NCBI RefSeq assembly: GCF_017873605.1
Contig: NZ_JAGGKI010000012.1
Location: forward strand, 62,001-126,000
Origin: Paenibacillus lactis
GTDB taxonomy: Bacteria > Bacillota > Bacilli > Paenibacillales > Paenibacillaceae
DNA length: 64,000 nt
Direction of reading: 5' to 3'
The notes beneath the pieces are model-generated. The model saw only the letters and a program-made list of their open reading frames with translations, did no database searches and was not told the origin of the DNA. The first letter of the stretch is position 1, and every line of letters begins with the position of its first letter. A program made the position numbers and the translations under genes. This document shows, piece after piece, positions 50,375-58,716 of the stretch.

Positions 50375-53300
50375 AGCCGGTTTTGTTGAAGCTGTCGGGT
50401 CTGCAGAGCTACCGCAGCCCGCAGGAGATTAATTTTGAAGCGCTGTGCGAAATGGGGCTGTTCGGCATATTCGGCCCGACGGGCAGCGGGAAATCGACGC
50501 TGCTCGATGCCATCACGCTTGCCATGTACGGCAAGGTGGAGCGTGCGGTCAACGGCACGCAGGGCATCATGAATTATTCGGAGGACAGCTTGTTTGTGTC
50601 CTTTACGTTTGAGCTCAGCTCGCCGGCCGGGTCGGAGCGTTACCGGGTAGAACGGCGGTTTAAGCGGGTTAATGAGCTGTCGATCAGCAATACGGTCAGC
50701 CGGTTCATACACGTCACCGCAGACGGCGAACAGGTCATGGCGGACAAACTGGCGGAAGTCACGCGCTGCGTTGAGGAAAAAATCGGCCTGAAAATGGATG
50801 ACTTTACCCGCGCGGTCGTTCTGCCTCAAGGCAAGTTTGCGGAATTTCTGTCGCTGAAGGGAAGCGAGCGCAGACAAATGCTGCAGCGCCTGTTTCACCT
50901 TGAACGGTACGGCGATCAGCTTGCGATCAAGCTGAGTCGAAGGGTCAAGGAAACGGAAGGTGTTTTGAAATCCGTGGAGGCCGAGCAGCAGGGACTTGGA
51001 AGTGCAGGCAAGGAGGCGCTTGCGGAGGCAGAGCTGGCCCTGGAGCATGCCAAGAAGCACGCCGAGGCATCGAGACGGCGGCTTCAGTCGATCCAGGAGC
51101 GTCACGAGTCGCTGTCCAAGCTCCGGGAATTGGACTTGGAGCGACAGCGGCTTCAGAGCAAGCTGGATGAGCTTGCGGCGCATGAAGAAGAAATTCGGCT
51201 GCTTGAGCGCAAGCTGGAGCTGACCGGAGCGGCAGCGGCGGTGCTTCCTGCGCTTGAGGCCTGGCGCGAGACCGGCAGACAGTGGGAGCAGCGTCGGCGT
51301 ACGGCCGAAGCGCAAGCGGCCCAGGCGGACGTTATGCAAAAGACAGCCGCCCAGGCCGCCGAGGCTGATGAAGCGGCCCAGGCCGCGCTTGCGGCTGAAG
51401 AACCGAAGCTGCTGCAGCGTGAGGAGCAGCTGGGCCAGGCCGTTCTGCTGCAGCGGGAGCGGGATTCCCTGCGCGAAGAGCTGAAGAGGCTGGACGAGCT
51501 TCGGGCAGCGCTCCGGAAGGAGCTGGAGGAAGTGAATGCCCAGCTCCAGAAGGAGCAGGAGCTGCTTCTTCGCGGACGGAGCCGCAGGGATGAGCTTCAG
51601 GAGCAGCTGAAGGGGCTTGAGACGCGCTCTGGGGACCGGCAGGCGCTGCATGAAGCGATGCAGCAGCTTCAATCGCTGCGTGCCGTGGAGAAGCTGAAGG
51701 CCCAGGCCGGACAGGAACTGAAGGAGCAGGAGGGCTCCGAGCAGGAGCTGCGCCTGAAGCTGGCAGAATTAGAGTCTCAGGAGCAGGAGCTGCTGCAGCA
51801 CCATGCTCGATTGGCAGGCCACGCTGATCATGTAAAGAGCAGCGCCGCTGAAGCTTCCGCAGCGGCAGAGCGTATCGCGGCGGCCGCATCCGCGCTGGGC
51901 AAGTCGATGGAGGGAGCCCGGCGCGAGAGGGAGCTTCATGCGCTGTCGCTCTCATTGGCTGCCGAGCTGCGGGAGGGCGAACCTTGTCCCGTATGCGGCA
52001 GCAAGGACCATCCCCATCCGGCCGCGCGGCCTGCTGAAGGCGAGGCTTCCGATGATGAGGCGATGGAGCAGCTGAATGATGTCATGCATCGAATTCAGGA
52101 GACTCGCATGCAATTAAGGCAGCAGCTGAGCGAGAGCGAGGCGCTGCTCCGGCAAATCGGTGCCGAAGCGGCAGCCCGTCAAGGGGGCGGGGCGGCCGCT
52201 TTGGAGGCCGTCCACGACGAGGCAGGCAGCAGCATGCTCGAAGCGGCTGTAGCCGCCGTGCCGGATACCCGCCCGCCGTATGACTTGATGCAGCTTGCAG
52301 AAGAGACCAAGCGGCTTGAGCAGGCCGCCGATTCACAAGCGGCTGCGATGGCGCAGTGCCGTAACGATGCTTCGAAGCTGCAGCAGCAGCTGCTGCAGTG
52401 CCGGCAAGAGCTGGCGAAGCAGGGGGCGGCCGTGGACAGCAGAGCCCTGTCCGTCCGGCAGCTTCGGGATAAGCTTGCCGGACTGGAAGCTGAAGCCGCC
52501 GAAATCGTCAAGGCGTGGTCCGGCACCCGCCCGGATTTGCCGCTTGAGGAGGCTGAAATCCGCTTCAAGCATATGCAGGCCAGCGATGCCGAAGCCGAGA
52601 AGATCAAGGAGGGACTTGAGCGAAGCGTTCCGTTTCTGGAGCAGAAGCAGCAGGCCGTGCAAGAGCTCGAGGGCAAGCTGCGCGAGCTCGAGAAAAACCT
52701 CATTCTGGCGGACACCCAGCGGGAAGGCAAGGCGGAAGTGCTGAAGGAGAAAGAAGAGCGGCTGTCCGTATGGATCGGAGACCGCTCGGCCGAGGAGCTG
52801 ATCCAGGAGTGCCGCTCCAGGCTGAAGCAGCTCAGAGAAGCCGCCGAGCAGGCCAGAATGCAGCGCCGGAAGACCGAGGAAGCGGCGCAGCAAGCCGCTA
52901 AAGAGGCAGCCATCGCCGGGCAGGCCGCCCGCTCCGCGGAGGAGCACCATGAGGCAGCGAAGCTGACTTGGGAGAAGCAGCTTGGCGCTTCGCCGTTCGC
53001 CACGGAGGGCGACGTTCGGGACGCTTGTCTGACTGGCGAAGAAATCGAACGGATCTCCGGAGCCGTCAAAGCGCATCGCGAGGGACAGCGGGAATGGACG
53101 GTCCGGCTCGGCGATGTTATGCAGAAGCTTGGAGCGAGCCCCTACAATGAGGAGGACTGGCAGCTGTGCAGCTCGGAGCTTGCGTCTGCCCGTTCGGCCG
53201 ACGAGGAGGCCCTTCAGGCGAAAGCGAGGGCAGAGCGGGATCTGGAGGATCTTAGTAAGCGCCATATCCGCTATATGGAGCTTGAGGCCAAACGGGCAGA

Positions 53301-53823
53301 GCTCCAGAGCGAAAGCGACCGGCTGTCGAAGCTCCAGTCCTGTCTGCGCGGAAACGCATTTGTGGAGTATATTGCCGAGGAGCAGCTGATGCAGGTCAGC
53401 CAGGCGGCCTCCCAGCGGCTGCGGTATCTCACCAAACAGCGTTACTCGCTCGAGGTGGATTCCGGCGGCGGGTTTGTGATCCGGGACGATGCCAACGGCG
53501 GCGTCCGGCGTCCGGTCTCGACGCTGTCCGGCGGCGAAACGTTCCTCACCTCATTGGCCTTGGCCTTGGCTCTATCGGCTCAGATTCAATTGAGAGGGCA
53601 GTATCCGCTGCAGTTCTTCTTCTTGGACGAAGGCTTCGGCACGCTTGATCCGGAGCTGCTGGAGACCGTTATTACAGCACTGGAGCGTCTGCATACCGAT
53701 AAACTGACCGTCGGAATCATCAGCCACGTGCCGGAGCTCCGGGCCCGTCTTCCGCGTAAGCTGGTGGTACGGCCTGCGGAGCAGGCAGGCGAAGGCTCGC
53801 AAATCCTAATCGAATCTATGTAA
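50371..53823 (+). CDS. sbcC: Exonuclease subunit SbcC (Rad50-type ATPase)
   Basis: 1150 residues. The N-terminal half-ATPase has Walker A GPTGSGKSTLLDAI near residue 36, and the C-terminal half has the ABC signature TLSGGETFLTSLALALALS and Walker B FFFLDEGFGTLD. Between them run two long coiled coils rich in Gln, Glu, Ala and Leu, with the zinc hook CPVCG near 538 at the turn. SbcC is the structural and ATP-driven partner of SbcD. The gap to hit downstream holds the candidate regulated RNA described separately. Confidence 0.97.
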   Translation: MKPVLLKLSGLQSYRSPQEINFEALCEMGLFGIFGPTGSGKSTLLDAITLAMYGKVERAVNGTQGIMNYSEDSLFVSFTFELSSPAGSERYRVERRFKRVNELSISNTVSRFIHVTADGEQVMADKLAEVTRCVEEKIGLKMDDFTRAVVLPQGKFAEFLSLKGSERRQMLQRLFHLERYGDQLAIKLSRRVKETEGVLKSVEAEQQGLGSAGKEALAEAELALEHAKKHAEASRRRLQSIQERHESLSKLRELDLERQRLQSKLDELAAHEEEIRLLERKLELTGAAAAVLPALEAWRETGRQWEQRRRTAEAQAAQADVMQKTAAQAAEADEAAQAALAAEEPKLLQREEQLGQAVLLQRERDSLREELKRLDELRAALRKELEEVNAQLQKEQELLLRGRSRRDELQEQLKGLETRSGDRQALHEAMQQLQSLRAVEKLKAQAGQELKEQEGSEQELRLKLAELESQEQELLQHHARLAGHADHVKSSAAEASAAAERIAAAASALGKSMEGARRERELHALSLSLAAELREGEPCPVCGSKDHPHPAARPAEGEASDDEAMEQLNDVMHRIQETRMQLRQQLSESEALLRQIGAEAAARQGGGAAALEAVHDEAGSSMLEAAVAAVPDTRPPYDLMQLAEETKRLEQAADSQAAAMAQCRNDASKLQQQLLQCRQELAKQGAAVDSRALSVRQLRDKLAGLEAEAAEIVKAWSGTRPDLPLEEAEIRFKHMQASDAEAEKIKEGLERSVPFLEQKQQAVQELEGKLRELEKNLILADTQREGKAEVLKEKEERLSVWIGDRSAEELIQECRSRLKQLREAAEQARMQRRKTEEAAQQAAKEAAIAGQAARSAEEHHEAAKLTWEKQLGASPFATEGDVRDACLTGEEIERISGAVKAHREGQREWTVRLGDVMQKLGASPYNEEDWQLCSSELASARSADEEALQAKARAERDLEDLSKRHIRYMELEAKRAELQSESDRLSKLQSCLRGNAFVEYIAEEQLMQVSQAASQRLRYLTKQRYSLEVDSGGGFVIRDDANGGVRRPVSTLSGGETFLTSLALALALSAQIQLRGQYPLQFFFLDEGFGTLDPELLETVITALERLHTDKLTVGIISHVPELRARLPRKLVVRPAEQAGEGSQILIESM

Positions 53824-53851
53824 ATTTCAGGCTGCAGAAGGATTCTTTCAA

Positions 53852-53867
53852 TGTGACGGGGATCACA
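53852..53867. promoter_or_regulatory. Fnr/CRP-type binding site
   Basis: TGTGA, 6 nt (CGGGGA), TCACA: a perfect inverted repeat of the Fnr/CRP half-sites. The centre (53859.5) is 41.5 bp upstream of the start point predicted from the TATAAT box at 53889, the classic class II activator position. Fnr of Bacillus uses such sites for anaerobic activation. Confidence 0.7.
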
Positions 53868-53883
53868 GATACAGCTATATGGC

Positions 53884-53899
53884 ACTGTTATAATACAGT
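53884..53899. promoter_or_regulatory. -10 box embedded in an ACTGT/ACAGT dyad
   Basis: ACTGT-TATAAT-ACAGT: the consensus -10 hexamer (53889-53894) is flanked by an exact inverted repeat, so a repressor binding here would block the promoter. No -35 box is present (CAGATA at the expected place), as expected for activator-dependent transcription. No known regulator is assigned. Confidence 0.5.
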
Positions 53900-53900
53900 C

Positions 53901-54027
53901 AAGCCGACATGCAATAGAAGCACCTGACAGTGCTAATGCCTTCCAGCGGGCACGCTCTTCCCTTCCCCTGCGAGGCTTGGCCTGCCATGCCGGACTTTTC
54001 GTCCTTGGCGGGTGCTTCTCTTTTTTT
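53901..54027 (+). ncRNA. Candidate activator-dependent small regulatory RNA
   Basis: Predicted transcript of about 127 nt from the start point 53901 to a T run at 54021-54027. AGAAGCACC (53916-53924) pairs perfectly with GGTGCTTCT (54011-54019), closing the whole RNA. Inside are AGCG/CGCT (53945-53956), AGGC/GCCT (53973-53983) and a GGAC/GTCC hairpin near 53991-54004. The stretch CTCTTCCCTTCCCCTG (about 53955-53970) between the first two is unpaired and complementary to Shine-Dalgarno sequences, as in RoxS/RsaE- or FnrS-type regulators. No sequence identity to a known family was found by eye. It could instead be a leader of hit, whose start lies 85 nt beyond the T run. Confidence 0.55.
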
Positions 54028-54111
54028 ATCATAAAAGGCGGCATAATGGACGAATCCCCCCTTTTCTTATATGATGGGAGCATGAGACTCTATGAAAGGG
54101 GTAATGATGTG

Positions 54112-54471
54112 ATGGATTGTATTTTCTGCAAAATCGTAAATGGAGATCTCCCTTCCACCAAGGTGCTTGAGAACGATAAGGTGCTGGTATTCCAAAATAT
54201 CAATCCGGAGGCGCCGGTCCATGTGCTCATCATTCCGAAGAAGCATATCGCCTCGATGAACGATGTTCAGGAGGAGGATTTGGCCCTGATCGGCGAGATG
54301 CACCGCGCTGCGCAAGAGGCTGCCGCCCAGCTCGGCATCGCCGAGAGCGGATACCGCCTAATCAACAATTGCGGCCCAAATGGAGAACAGACAGTGTTTC
54401 ACCTGCATTACCATTTGATGGGTGGCAAACGGCTGGGTGCGTTGACAGGAATCTCGCCATCGCATACATAA
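54112..54471 (+). CDS. hit: HIT-family (histidine triad) nucleotide-binding protein
   Basis: 119 residues. The HIT motif HLHYHLMGG (H-x-H-x-H) near residue 100 and the N-terminal CIFCKIVNGDLPS, whose cysteines often bind zinc, are clear. Members hydrolyse nucleoside phosphoramidates or dinucleotides. The start is ATG 54112; a GTG one codon earlier (54109) is better spaced from AAAGGGG and could be used instead. A longer open frame upstream (from 53977) covers the candidate RNA and has no ribosome binding site. Confidence 0.93.
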   Translation: MDCIFCKIVNGDLPSTKVLENDKVLVFQNINPEAPVHVLIIPKKHIASMNDVQEEDLALIGEMHRAAQEAAAQLGIAESGYRLINNCGPNGEQTVFHLHYHLMGGKRLGALTGISPSHT

Positions 54472-54492
54472 CGGCTGGACCAGCCGATACAC

Positions 54493-54533
54493 TGCAGCTT
54501 CGCGGCATTTTAAGCCGGCGGGGCTGCTTTTGC
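54493..54533 (+). terminator. Terminator after hit
   Basis: GCAGCTTCGCGGC at 54494-54506 pairs with GCCGGCGGGGCTGC ending at 54527 (G-U pairs in the middle), followed by TTTTGC. Confidence 0.72.
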
Positions 54534-54563
54534 TTGCCTGACTTTTTTTAGTTGCCGTCAAGG

Positions 54564-54593
54564 TTGACACCATATTTCCGTTTGCCCTATAAT
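54564..54593 (+). promoter_or_regulatory. Sigma-A promoter of rpsU-yqeY
   Basis: Consensus TTGACA at 54564-54569, an 18-nt spacer and consensus TATAAT at 54588-54593. The start near 54600 gives a leader of about 53 nt before rpsU. Confidence 0.9.
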
Positions 54594-54652
54594 GAAGTTT
54601 GATGAACCGTGTTATTGCTCTTGGACGGTCTGGTCGGAGGGAGGGAAAACTG

Positions 54653-54826
54653 GTGTCTGAAACTAAAGTTCGCAAAAACGAGACAATTGATGCTGCACTT
54701 CGTCGCTTCAAGCGTTCCATCGCTAAAGATGGCGTATTGGCTGAAGTGAAGAAACGCAAGCATTATGAAAAGCCAAGCGTAAAGCGCAAGAAAAAGTCCG
54801 AGGCTGCTCGTAAGAGAAAGTTTTAG
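54653..54826 (+). CDS. rpsU: 30S ribosomal protein S21
   Basis: 57 residues, exactly the usual S21 length, with RKNETIDAALRRFKRSIAKDG and EKPSVKRKKKSEAARKRK. S21 helps the 30S subunit recognise mRNA start sites. GTG 54653 is the start, 7 nt after GGAGGGAGGG; a longer reading from ATG 54599 begins in the predicted leader next to the promoter. yqeY follows 16 nt later, the classic Firmicute rpsU-yqeY pair. Confidence 0.97.
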   Translation: MSETKVRKNETIDAALRRFKRSIAKDGVLAEVKKRKHYEKPSVKRKKKSEAARKRKF

Positions 54827-54842
54827 GAGGATCTGAACTAGC

Positions 54843-55283
54843 ATGAATCTTAGCGAACGATTGAACGAAGATATGAAGCAAGCGATGAAGAGTAAGGACA
54901 AGTTCAAACTCTCTACGATTCGGATGGTTCGTTCGACGATAAAAAATCTTGAAATAGATTTGAAAAGAAGTTTGGATGACAACGAAGTGCTTGATATTTT
55001 AAGTCGTGAAATCAAACAGCGAAAAGATGCCCTCCAAGAATTTGAAAAAGCGGGACGCGACGATCTTGCCGCCGATGCGAAAGCAGAAATTGAGCTCCTA
55101 AGCGCCTACCTCCCGGAACAGCTTACTGAAGAAGAAATTAAAGTCATTGTACAGCAGACCATCCAGGAAACCGGTGCTTCTTCAAAAGCCGAGATGGGTA
55201 AAGTAATGAGCGCTCTCATGCCGAAGGTTAAAGGGCGTGCGGACGGAAAGCTTGTCAATCAAGTTGTTCAACAATTTCTGTAA
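54843..55283 (+). CDS. yqeY: GatB/YqeY domain-containing protein
   Basis: 146 residues, nearly all helical, of the YqeY family, which corresponds to the tRNA-binding tail of GatB. Family features are LSERLNEDMKQAMKSKDKF, the central KQRKDALQEFEKAGRDDLA and the end KVKGRADGKLVNQVVQQFL. It may bind tRNA or an amidotransferase; the precise role is not established. GGAGGA upstream of the ATG. The base composition is more A-rich than the neighbourhood, as is common for this gene. Confidence 0.94.
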   Translation: MNLSERLNEDMKQAMKSKDKFKLSTIRMVRSTIKNLEIDLKRSLDDNEVLDILSREIKQRKDALQEFEKAGRDDLAADAKAEIELLSAYLPEQLTEEEIKVIVQQTIQETGASSKAEMGKVMSALMPKVKGRADGKLVNQVVQQFL

Positions 55284-55294
55284 CAACATAAGTG

Positions 55295-55327
55295 AAACAC
55301 CCCTTGATTTCAGGGGGTGTTTTTTCT
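55295..55327 (+). terminator. Terminator of rpsU-yqeY
   Basis: AAACACCCCTT and GGGGGTGTTT form a strong stem around a short loop, followed by a T run (TTTTTTC). Confidence 0.9.
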
Positions 55328-55528
55328 TGTTTTCGGGCTTGTTGAGCGAAGCGTGATGGAATATTGCGGTCAGGGTATACTTTCTTGAAACGAAATCGCG
55401 GCTGATCCGTAAATATAACCATAGGAGAGTGACTTGATACATATGCTTATGCAGGAAGGTCATCCTCTCCTTCATGTCGAAGACAGAAGAAGGATGTCCG
55501 TATAAGTCGAAGAGAAAGGAGGAATACG

Positions 55529-56890
55529 ATGAAAATCATGAATGGGCTGCGCCAAAGGATCGCGATGACGGCCGCTGCCGCTATTTTGTTCATAACCGCC
55601 TTGATGTGGGTGTCCCCGTCACAGCCGGCTTCGGGAGCCAACACCGGCTCAGTATACGTAATACCGGTCAAACAGCCGATTGAACGCGGCTTGACCAGCT
55701 TTATGGAACGCGGTTTCAAGGAAGCCGAGAAGATGAAGGCCGGGCTCATTATCCTTGAGATCGATACGCCGGGCGGACTTGTTGATCAGGCGGGGGAAAT
55801 CGCCAAGCTGATGAAAGAGAGTAATATGCCGATCGTAGCCTTCGTTACGGGCGAGGCGGCTTCGGCCGGAAGCTATATCGCCCTTAACGCCGACAAGATT
55901 GCCATGGCGCCGGGAACCATGATCGGAGCCGCAGCGATGGTGGACGGCAGCGGCAACCCGATTGAAGATGCCAAGCTCGTGTCCTGGTGGAAGACGACGA
56001 TGGCCAGTGCGGCTGAAGCCGGCGGCCGGAACAAGGAGATCGCCATGGGGATGGCGGATGTCAACATCCAGGTGGAGATGCCGGAGATCGGCCGGACGAA
56101 GGGACCGGGGGAAATCATCTCGTTAACCAACGAGGAAGCGTTGAAGACAGGGTATGCAGATACGATCGCTAGCAGCACAGAGGAAGTGATTACCTGGATG
56201 GACTTTTCCACCCAGGATGTGTTCCGGATGGAGCCAACCTTTTCTGAGAAGCTGGCGACGTTTCTGACGCATCCCGGCGTCATGACGCTGCTCTTGTTCA
56301 TCGGTATTGCGGGCGTCATTATTGAGGTGCTTGTACCGGGCTTCGGTGTTCCGGGCATTCTTGGCATCGCCGCCTTCGTGCTGTATTTCTTCGGGAACTA
56401 CGTGGCCGGCTTTGCAGGCTGGGAGACCTGGCTCTTATTCATTATCGGAATTCTGATGCTGGCGATGGAGCTGTTCGTTCCGAGCTTCGGCATACTTGGG
56501 ATCATCGGCTCGATCAGTCTGATAACCGGTGTGGTCCGGGCTGCGTACAGCACCTCGCATGTCGCGTTGTCTCTCGGAATCGCGGTGGCGTCAGCATTAG
56601 TCGCCATCGTGGTTGTGGCCTTGGTGTTCAAGGAGCGGGGAATATGGCGAAAGTTCATCCTGAACGACAGCTTGACGAAAGAGCAGGGCTATATTCCGAA
56701 TGAGGACCGGGACAGCCTGATAGGTCTTATCGGAACAGCTATAACGCCACTCCGTCCGGCCGGTACGATGGAGCTGGAAGGAAGACGGCTGGATGTCGTC
56801 ACGCTCGGAGGGTATATTGAATCCGGCAGCCGGGTCCGCGTGGTGAAGACCGATGGAACGCGGATTGTCGTCGAGGAAGAAAAAGGGTGA
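55529..56890 (+). CDS. NfeD-family membrane serine protease
   Basis: 453 residues. A signal peptide or membrane anchor covers about 1-35. The ClpP-like protease domain (about 40-230) has EIDTPGG and VTGEAASAGSYIA, whose serine is the expected nucleophile. Membrane helices follow at about 255-375, and an OB-fold NfeD domain ends the protein (ITPLRPAGTMELEGRRLDVVTLGG). In B. subtilis the homologue (yqeZ) and floA are neighbours, as here, and NfeD proteins work with flotillins in membrane microdomains. GAAAGGAGG lies before the ATG. Confidence 0.93.
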   Translation: MKIMNGLRQRIAMTAAAAILFITALMWVSPSQPASGANTGSVYVIPVKQPIERGLTSFMERGFKEAEKMKAGLIILEIDTPGGLVDQAGEIAKLMKESNMPIVAFVTGEAASAGSYIALNADKIAMAPGTMIGAAAMVDGSGNPIEDAKLVSWWKTTMASAAEAGGRNKEIAMGMADVNIQVEMPEIGRTKGPGEIISLTNEEALKTGYADTIASSTEEVITWMDFSTQDVFRMEPTFSEKLATFLTHPGVMTLLLFIGIAGVIIEVLVPGFGVPGILGIAAFVLYFFGNYVAGFAGWETWLLFIIGILMLAMELFVPSFGILGIIGSISLITGVVRAAYSTSHVALSLGIAVASALVAIVVVALVFKERGIWRKFILNDSLTKEQGYIPNEDRDSLIGLIGTAITPLRPAGTMELEGRRLDVVTLGGYIESGSRVRVVKTDGTRIVVEEEKG

Positions 56891-56997
56891 AGCTTCATCA
56901 GGAAATGTGTAGTATGGGATAGAGAAGTGAAGTTAAGCTTGGTTAACAGCAGTACCTGATTACATTCGTTATTCAAAAGATGGAGGGTGAAGTAACA

Positions 56998-58011
56998 ATG
57001 GATTTGGATGGTTCCTTGGTGACAATTTTGCTGATCGCGGTCGTTGCGATCATCGCACTTAGCGTGTTTTTCAGCTTCTTCCCGCTGATGCTCTGGATTT
57101 CGGCGCTCGCTTCCGGCGTGCGCATCGGAATCATTACGCTCGTGGCCATGCGGCTGCGGCGCGTAACGCCTAGCCGGATCGTCAATCCGCTGATCAAGGC
57201 GACAAAGGCAGGGCTGGGACTGAATATTAACCAGCTCGAGAGCCACTATCTGGCAGGCGGTAACGTAGACCGCGTCGTCAATGCGCTGATCGCTGCACAG
57301 CGGGCGAATATTCCGCTTGAATTTGAACGGGCCGCAGCGATTGACCTTGCCGGCCGGGACGTTCTTCAGGCCGTGCAGATGAGCGTTAATCCGCGTGTCA
57401 TCGAGACGCCGGTTGTCGCTGCCGTAGCAAGAGACGGCATCGAGGTTAAGGTAAAAGCCCGGGTAACCGTTCGCGCGAATATTGACCGCCTCGTCGGGGG
57501 TGCTGGTGAAGAAACGATCATTGCCCGTGTAGGTGAAGGGATTGTTACCACGGTAGGTTCCAGTAACTCCCATAAGGACGTCCTGGAGAATCCGGATTTG
57601 ATCTCCAGAACCGTTCTTGCGAAAGGGCTTGATGCCGGAACGGCGTTTGAAATTCTGTCGATCGATATCGCCGACGTCGATGTAGGCAAGAACATCGGGG
57701 CCTACCTGCAGACCGAGCAGGCGGAAGCCGACAAGCGCATCGCTCAGGCCAAAGCGGAAGAGCGCCGTGCGATGGCGGTAGCGCAAGAGCAGGAGATGAA
57801 GGCTCGCGTCGTCGAAATGAGAGCGCGGGTTGTCGAATCCGAATCCCAGGTTCCGCTTGCAATGGCTGAAGCGCTTCGCAGCGGCCAGCTCGGGGTGATG
57901 GATTACATGAACCTGAAGAACCTTGAGGCCGATACGCAGATGAGAGGCTCGATCGGCAAGATGGGCGATAATACAGGCAACCCGGGAGACAATCCGAACA
58001 ATAACAAATGA
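56998..58011 (+). CDS. floA: Flotillin-like protein FloA
   Basis: 337 residues. A membrane-inserted N-terminus (LVTILLIAVVAIIALSVFFSFFPLML) is followed by the SPFH-type domain (VVAAVARDGIEVKVKARVTVRANIDRLVGGAGEE) and an Ala/Glu-rich coiled coil (QAEADKRIAQAKAEERRAMAVAQEQEMKARV). FloA organises lipid-raft-like microdomains in Bacillus. ATG 56998 fits the GGAGGGTGA site; an ATG at 56980 overlaps that site. The preceding nfeD gene is the usual partner. Confidence 0.96.
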   Translation: MDLDGSLVTILLIAVVAIIALSVFFSFFPLMLWISALASGVRIGIITLVAMRLRRVTPSRIVNPLIKATKAGLGLNINQLESHYLAGGNVDRVVNALIAAQRANIPLEFERAAAIDLAGRDVLQAVQMSVNPRVIETPVVAAVARDGIEVKVKARVTVRANIDRLVGGAGEETIIARVGEGIVTTVGSSNSHKDVLENPDLISRTVLAKGLDAGTAFEILSIDIADVDVGKNIGAYLQTEQAEADKRIAQAKAEERRAMAVAQEQEMKARVVEMRARVVESESQVPLAMAEALRSGQLGVMDYMNLKNLEADTQMRGSIGKMGDNTGNPGDNPNNNK

Positions 58012-58029
58012 TGATGAGGTGAGCCTATA

Positions 58030-58611
58030 GTGGGCTGGTTAATCGAGAATTTTTATATCGTAGTTGTTATAGGCTTCTTCATCATTTCCGCTCTGGGAAG
58101 GCGTGGCAAGAATGCGGGGGAGAAGGGGCAGCCCCGCATGCCGTCGTTCGGCGGCGACGGTCATCGTCAAGGCCGGGGGCCGCAACAGCCGGAGCTCCGC
58201 AGAACGCAAGGGGGAAGGCCACAGCCCTTTCCGCAGGCTGAGCACCCTGCCCCCGTTCAGCAAAGTGCCGGTTCGGATTTTAACGATGAAGAGGAGCTGA
58301 ACACCGGAAACGGGTATTCGCTGGAGCATGAGGAGCTGAACCGATCGCCCAGCTACCAGGAGATGGAGCGGAAGCCGGACAGCATGGATCACCGGATGGC
58401 GATGATGGAGTCGGATTTGGACCGGATCCATGCGCAGTTAAACCGGATGACGGTCGATATTCCGGAAACGGTCGTTAAGCTCACCGAAGAGGACCATGGA
58501 CCGGAACGTCGAAGCCATTCGAATATGGCGGAGCAGGCTCGAAACGGCATCGTGTGGTCCGAAATTTTGGGGCCGCCCCGTTCCAGACGCCCATTAAATT
58601 ATCGCCGTTAA
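58030..58611 (+). CDS. Small N-terminally anchored protein of unknown function
   Basis: 193 residues. An N-terminal hydrophobic segment (IENFYIVVVIGFFIISALG) is followed by a Lys/Arg/Gly-rich and Gln/Pro-rich linker (about 25-85), an acidic helical part with a likely coiled coil (MAMMESDLDRIHAQLNRMTV, about 118-137) and a basic C-terminus ending RSRRPLNYRR. GTG 58030, following a TGAGGTGAG site, lies 18 nt after floA. B. subtilis has a short yqfB nearby that is unrelated in length. Co-transcription with floA and nfeD suggests a role at flotillin domains, but this is only positional. Confidence 0.65.
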   Translation: MGWLIENFYIVVVIGFFIISALGRRGKNAGEKGQPRMPSFGGDGHRQGRGPQQPELRRTQGGRPQPFPQAEHPAPVQQSAGSDFNDEEELNTGNGYSLEHEELNRSPSYQEMERKPDSMDHRMAMMESDLDRIHAQLNRMTVDIPETVVKLTEEDHGPERRSHSNMAEQARNGIVWSEILGPPRSRRPLNYRR

Positions 58612-58716
58612 GAGACCATATTTGAGAGTTTGCAGGCTATGAACAATGGCCCTGCATTTGGTGACCGCAGCGAATGGAAGTAAGGGTTCATTCCCGCTGG
58701 GTCTACACCACATACC

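Noticed and set aside
53977..54111. N-terminal extension of hit by 45 codons
   Set aside because: The extension would cover the terminator-like T run and the candidate RNA, has no ribosome binding site, and known HIT proteins begin at the CIFCKI region.
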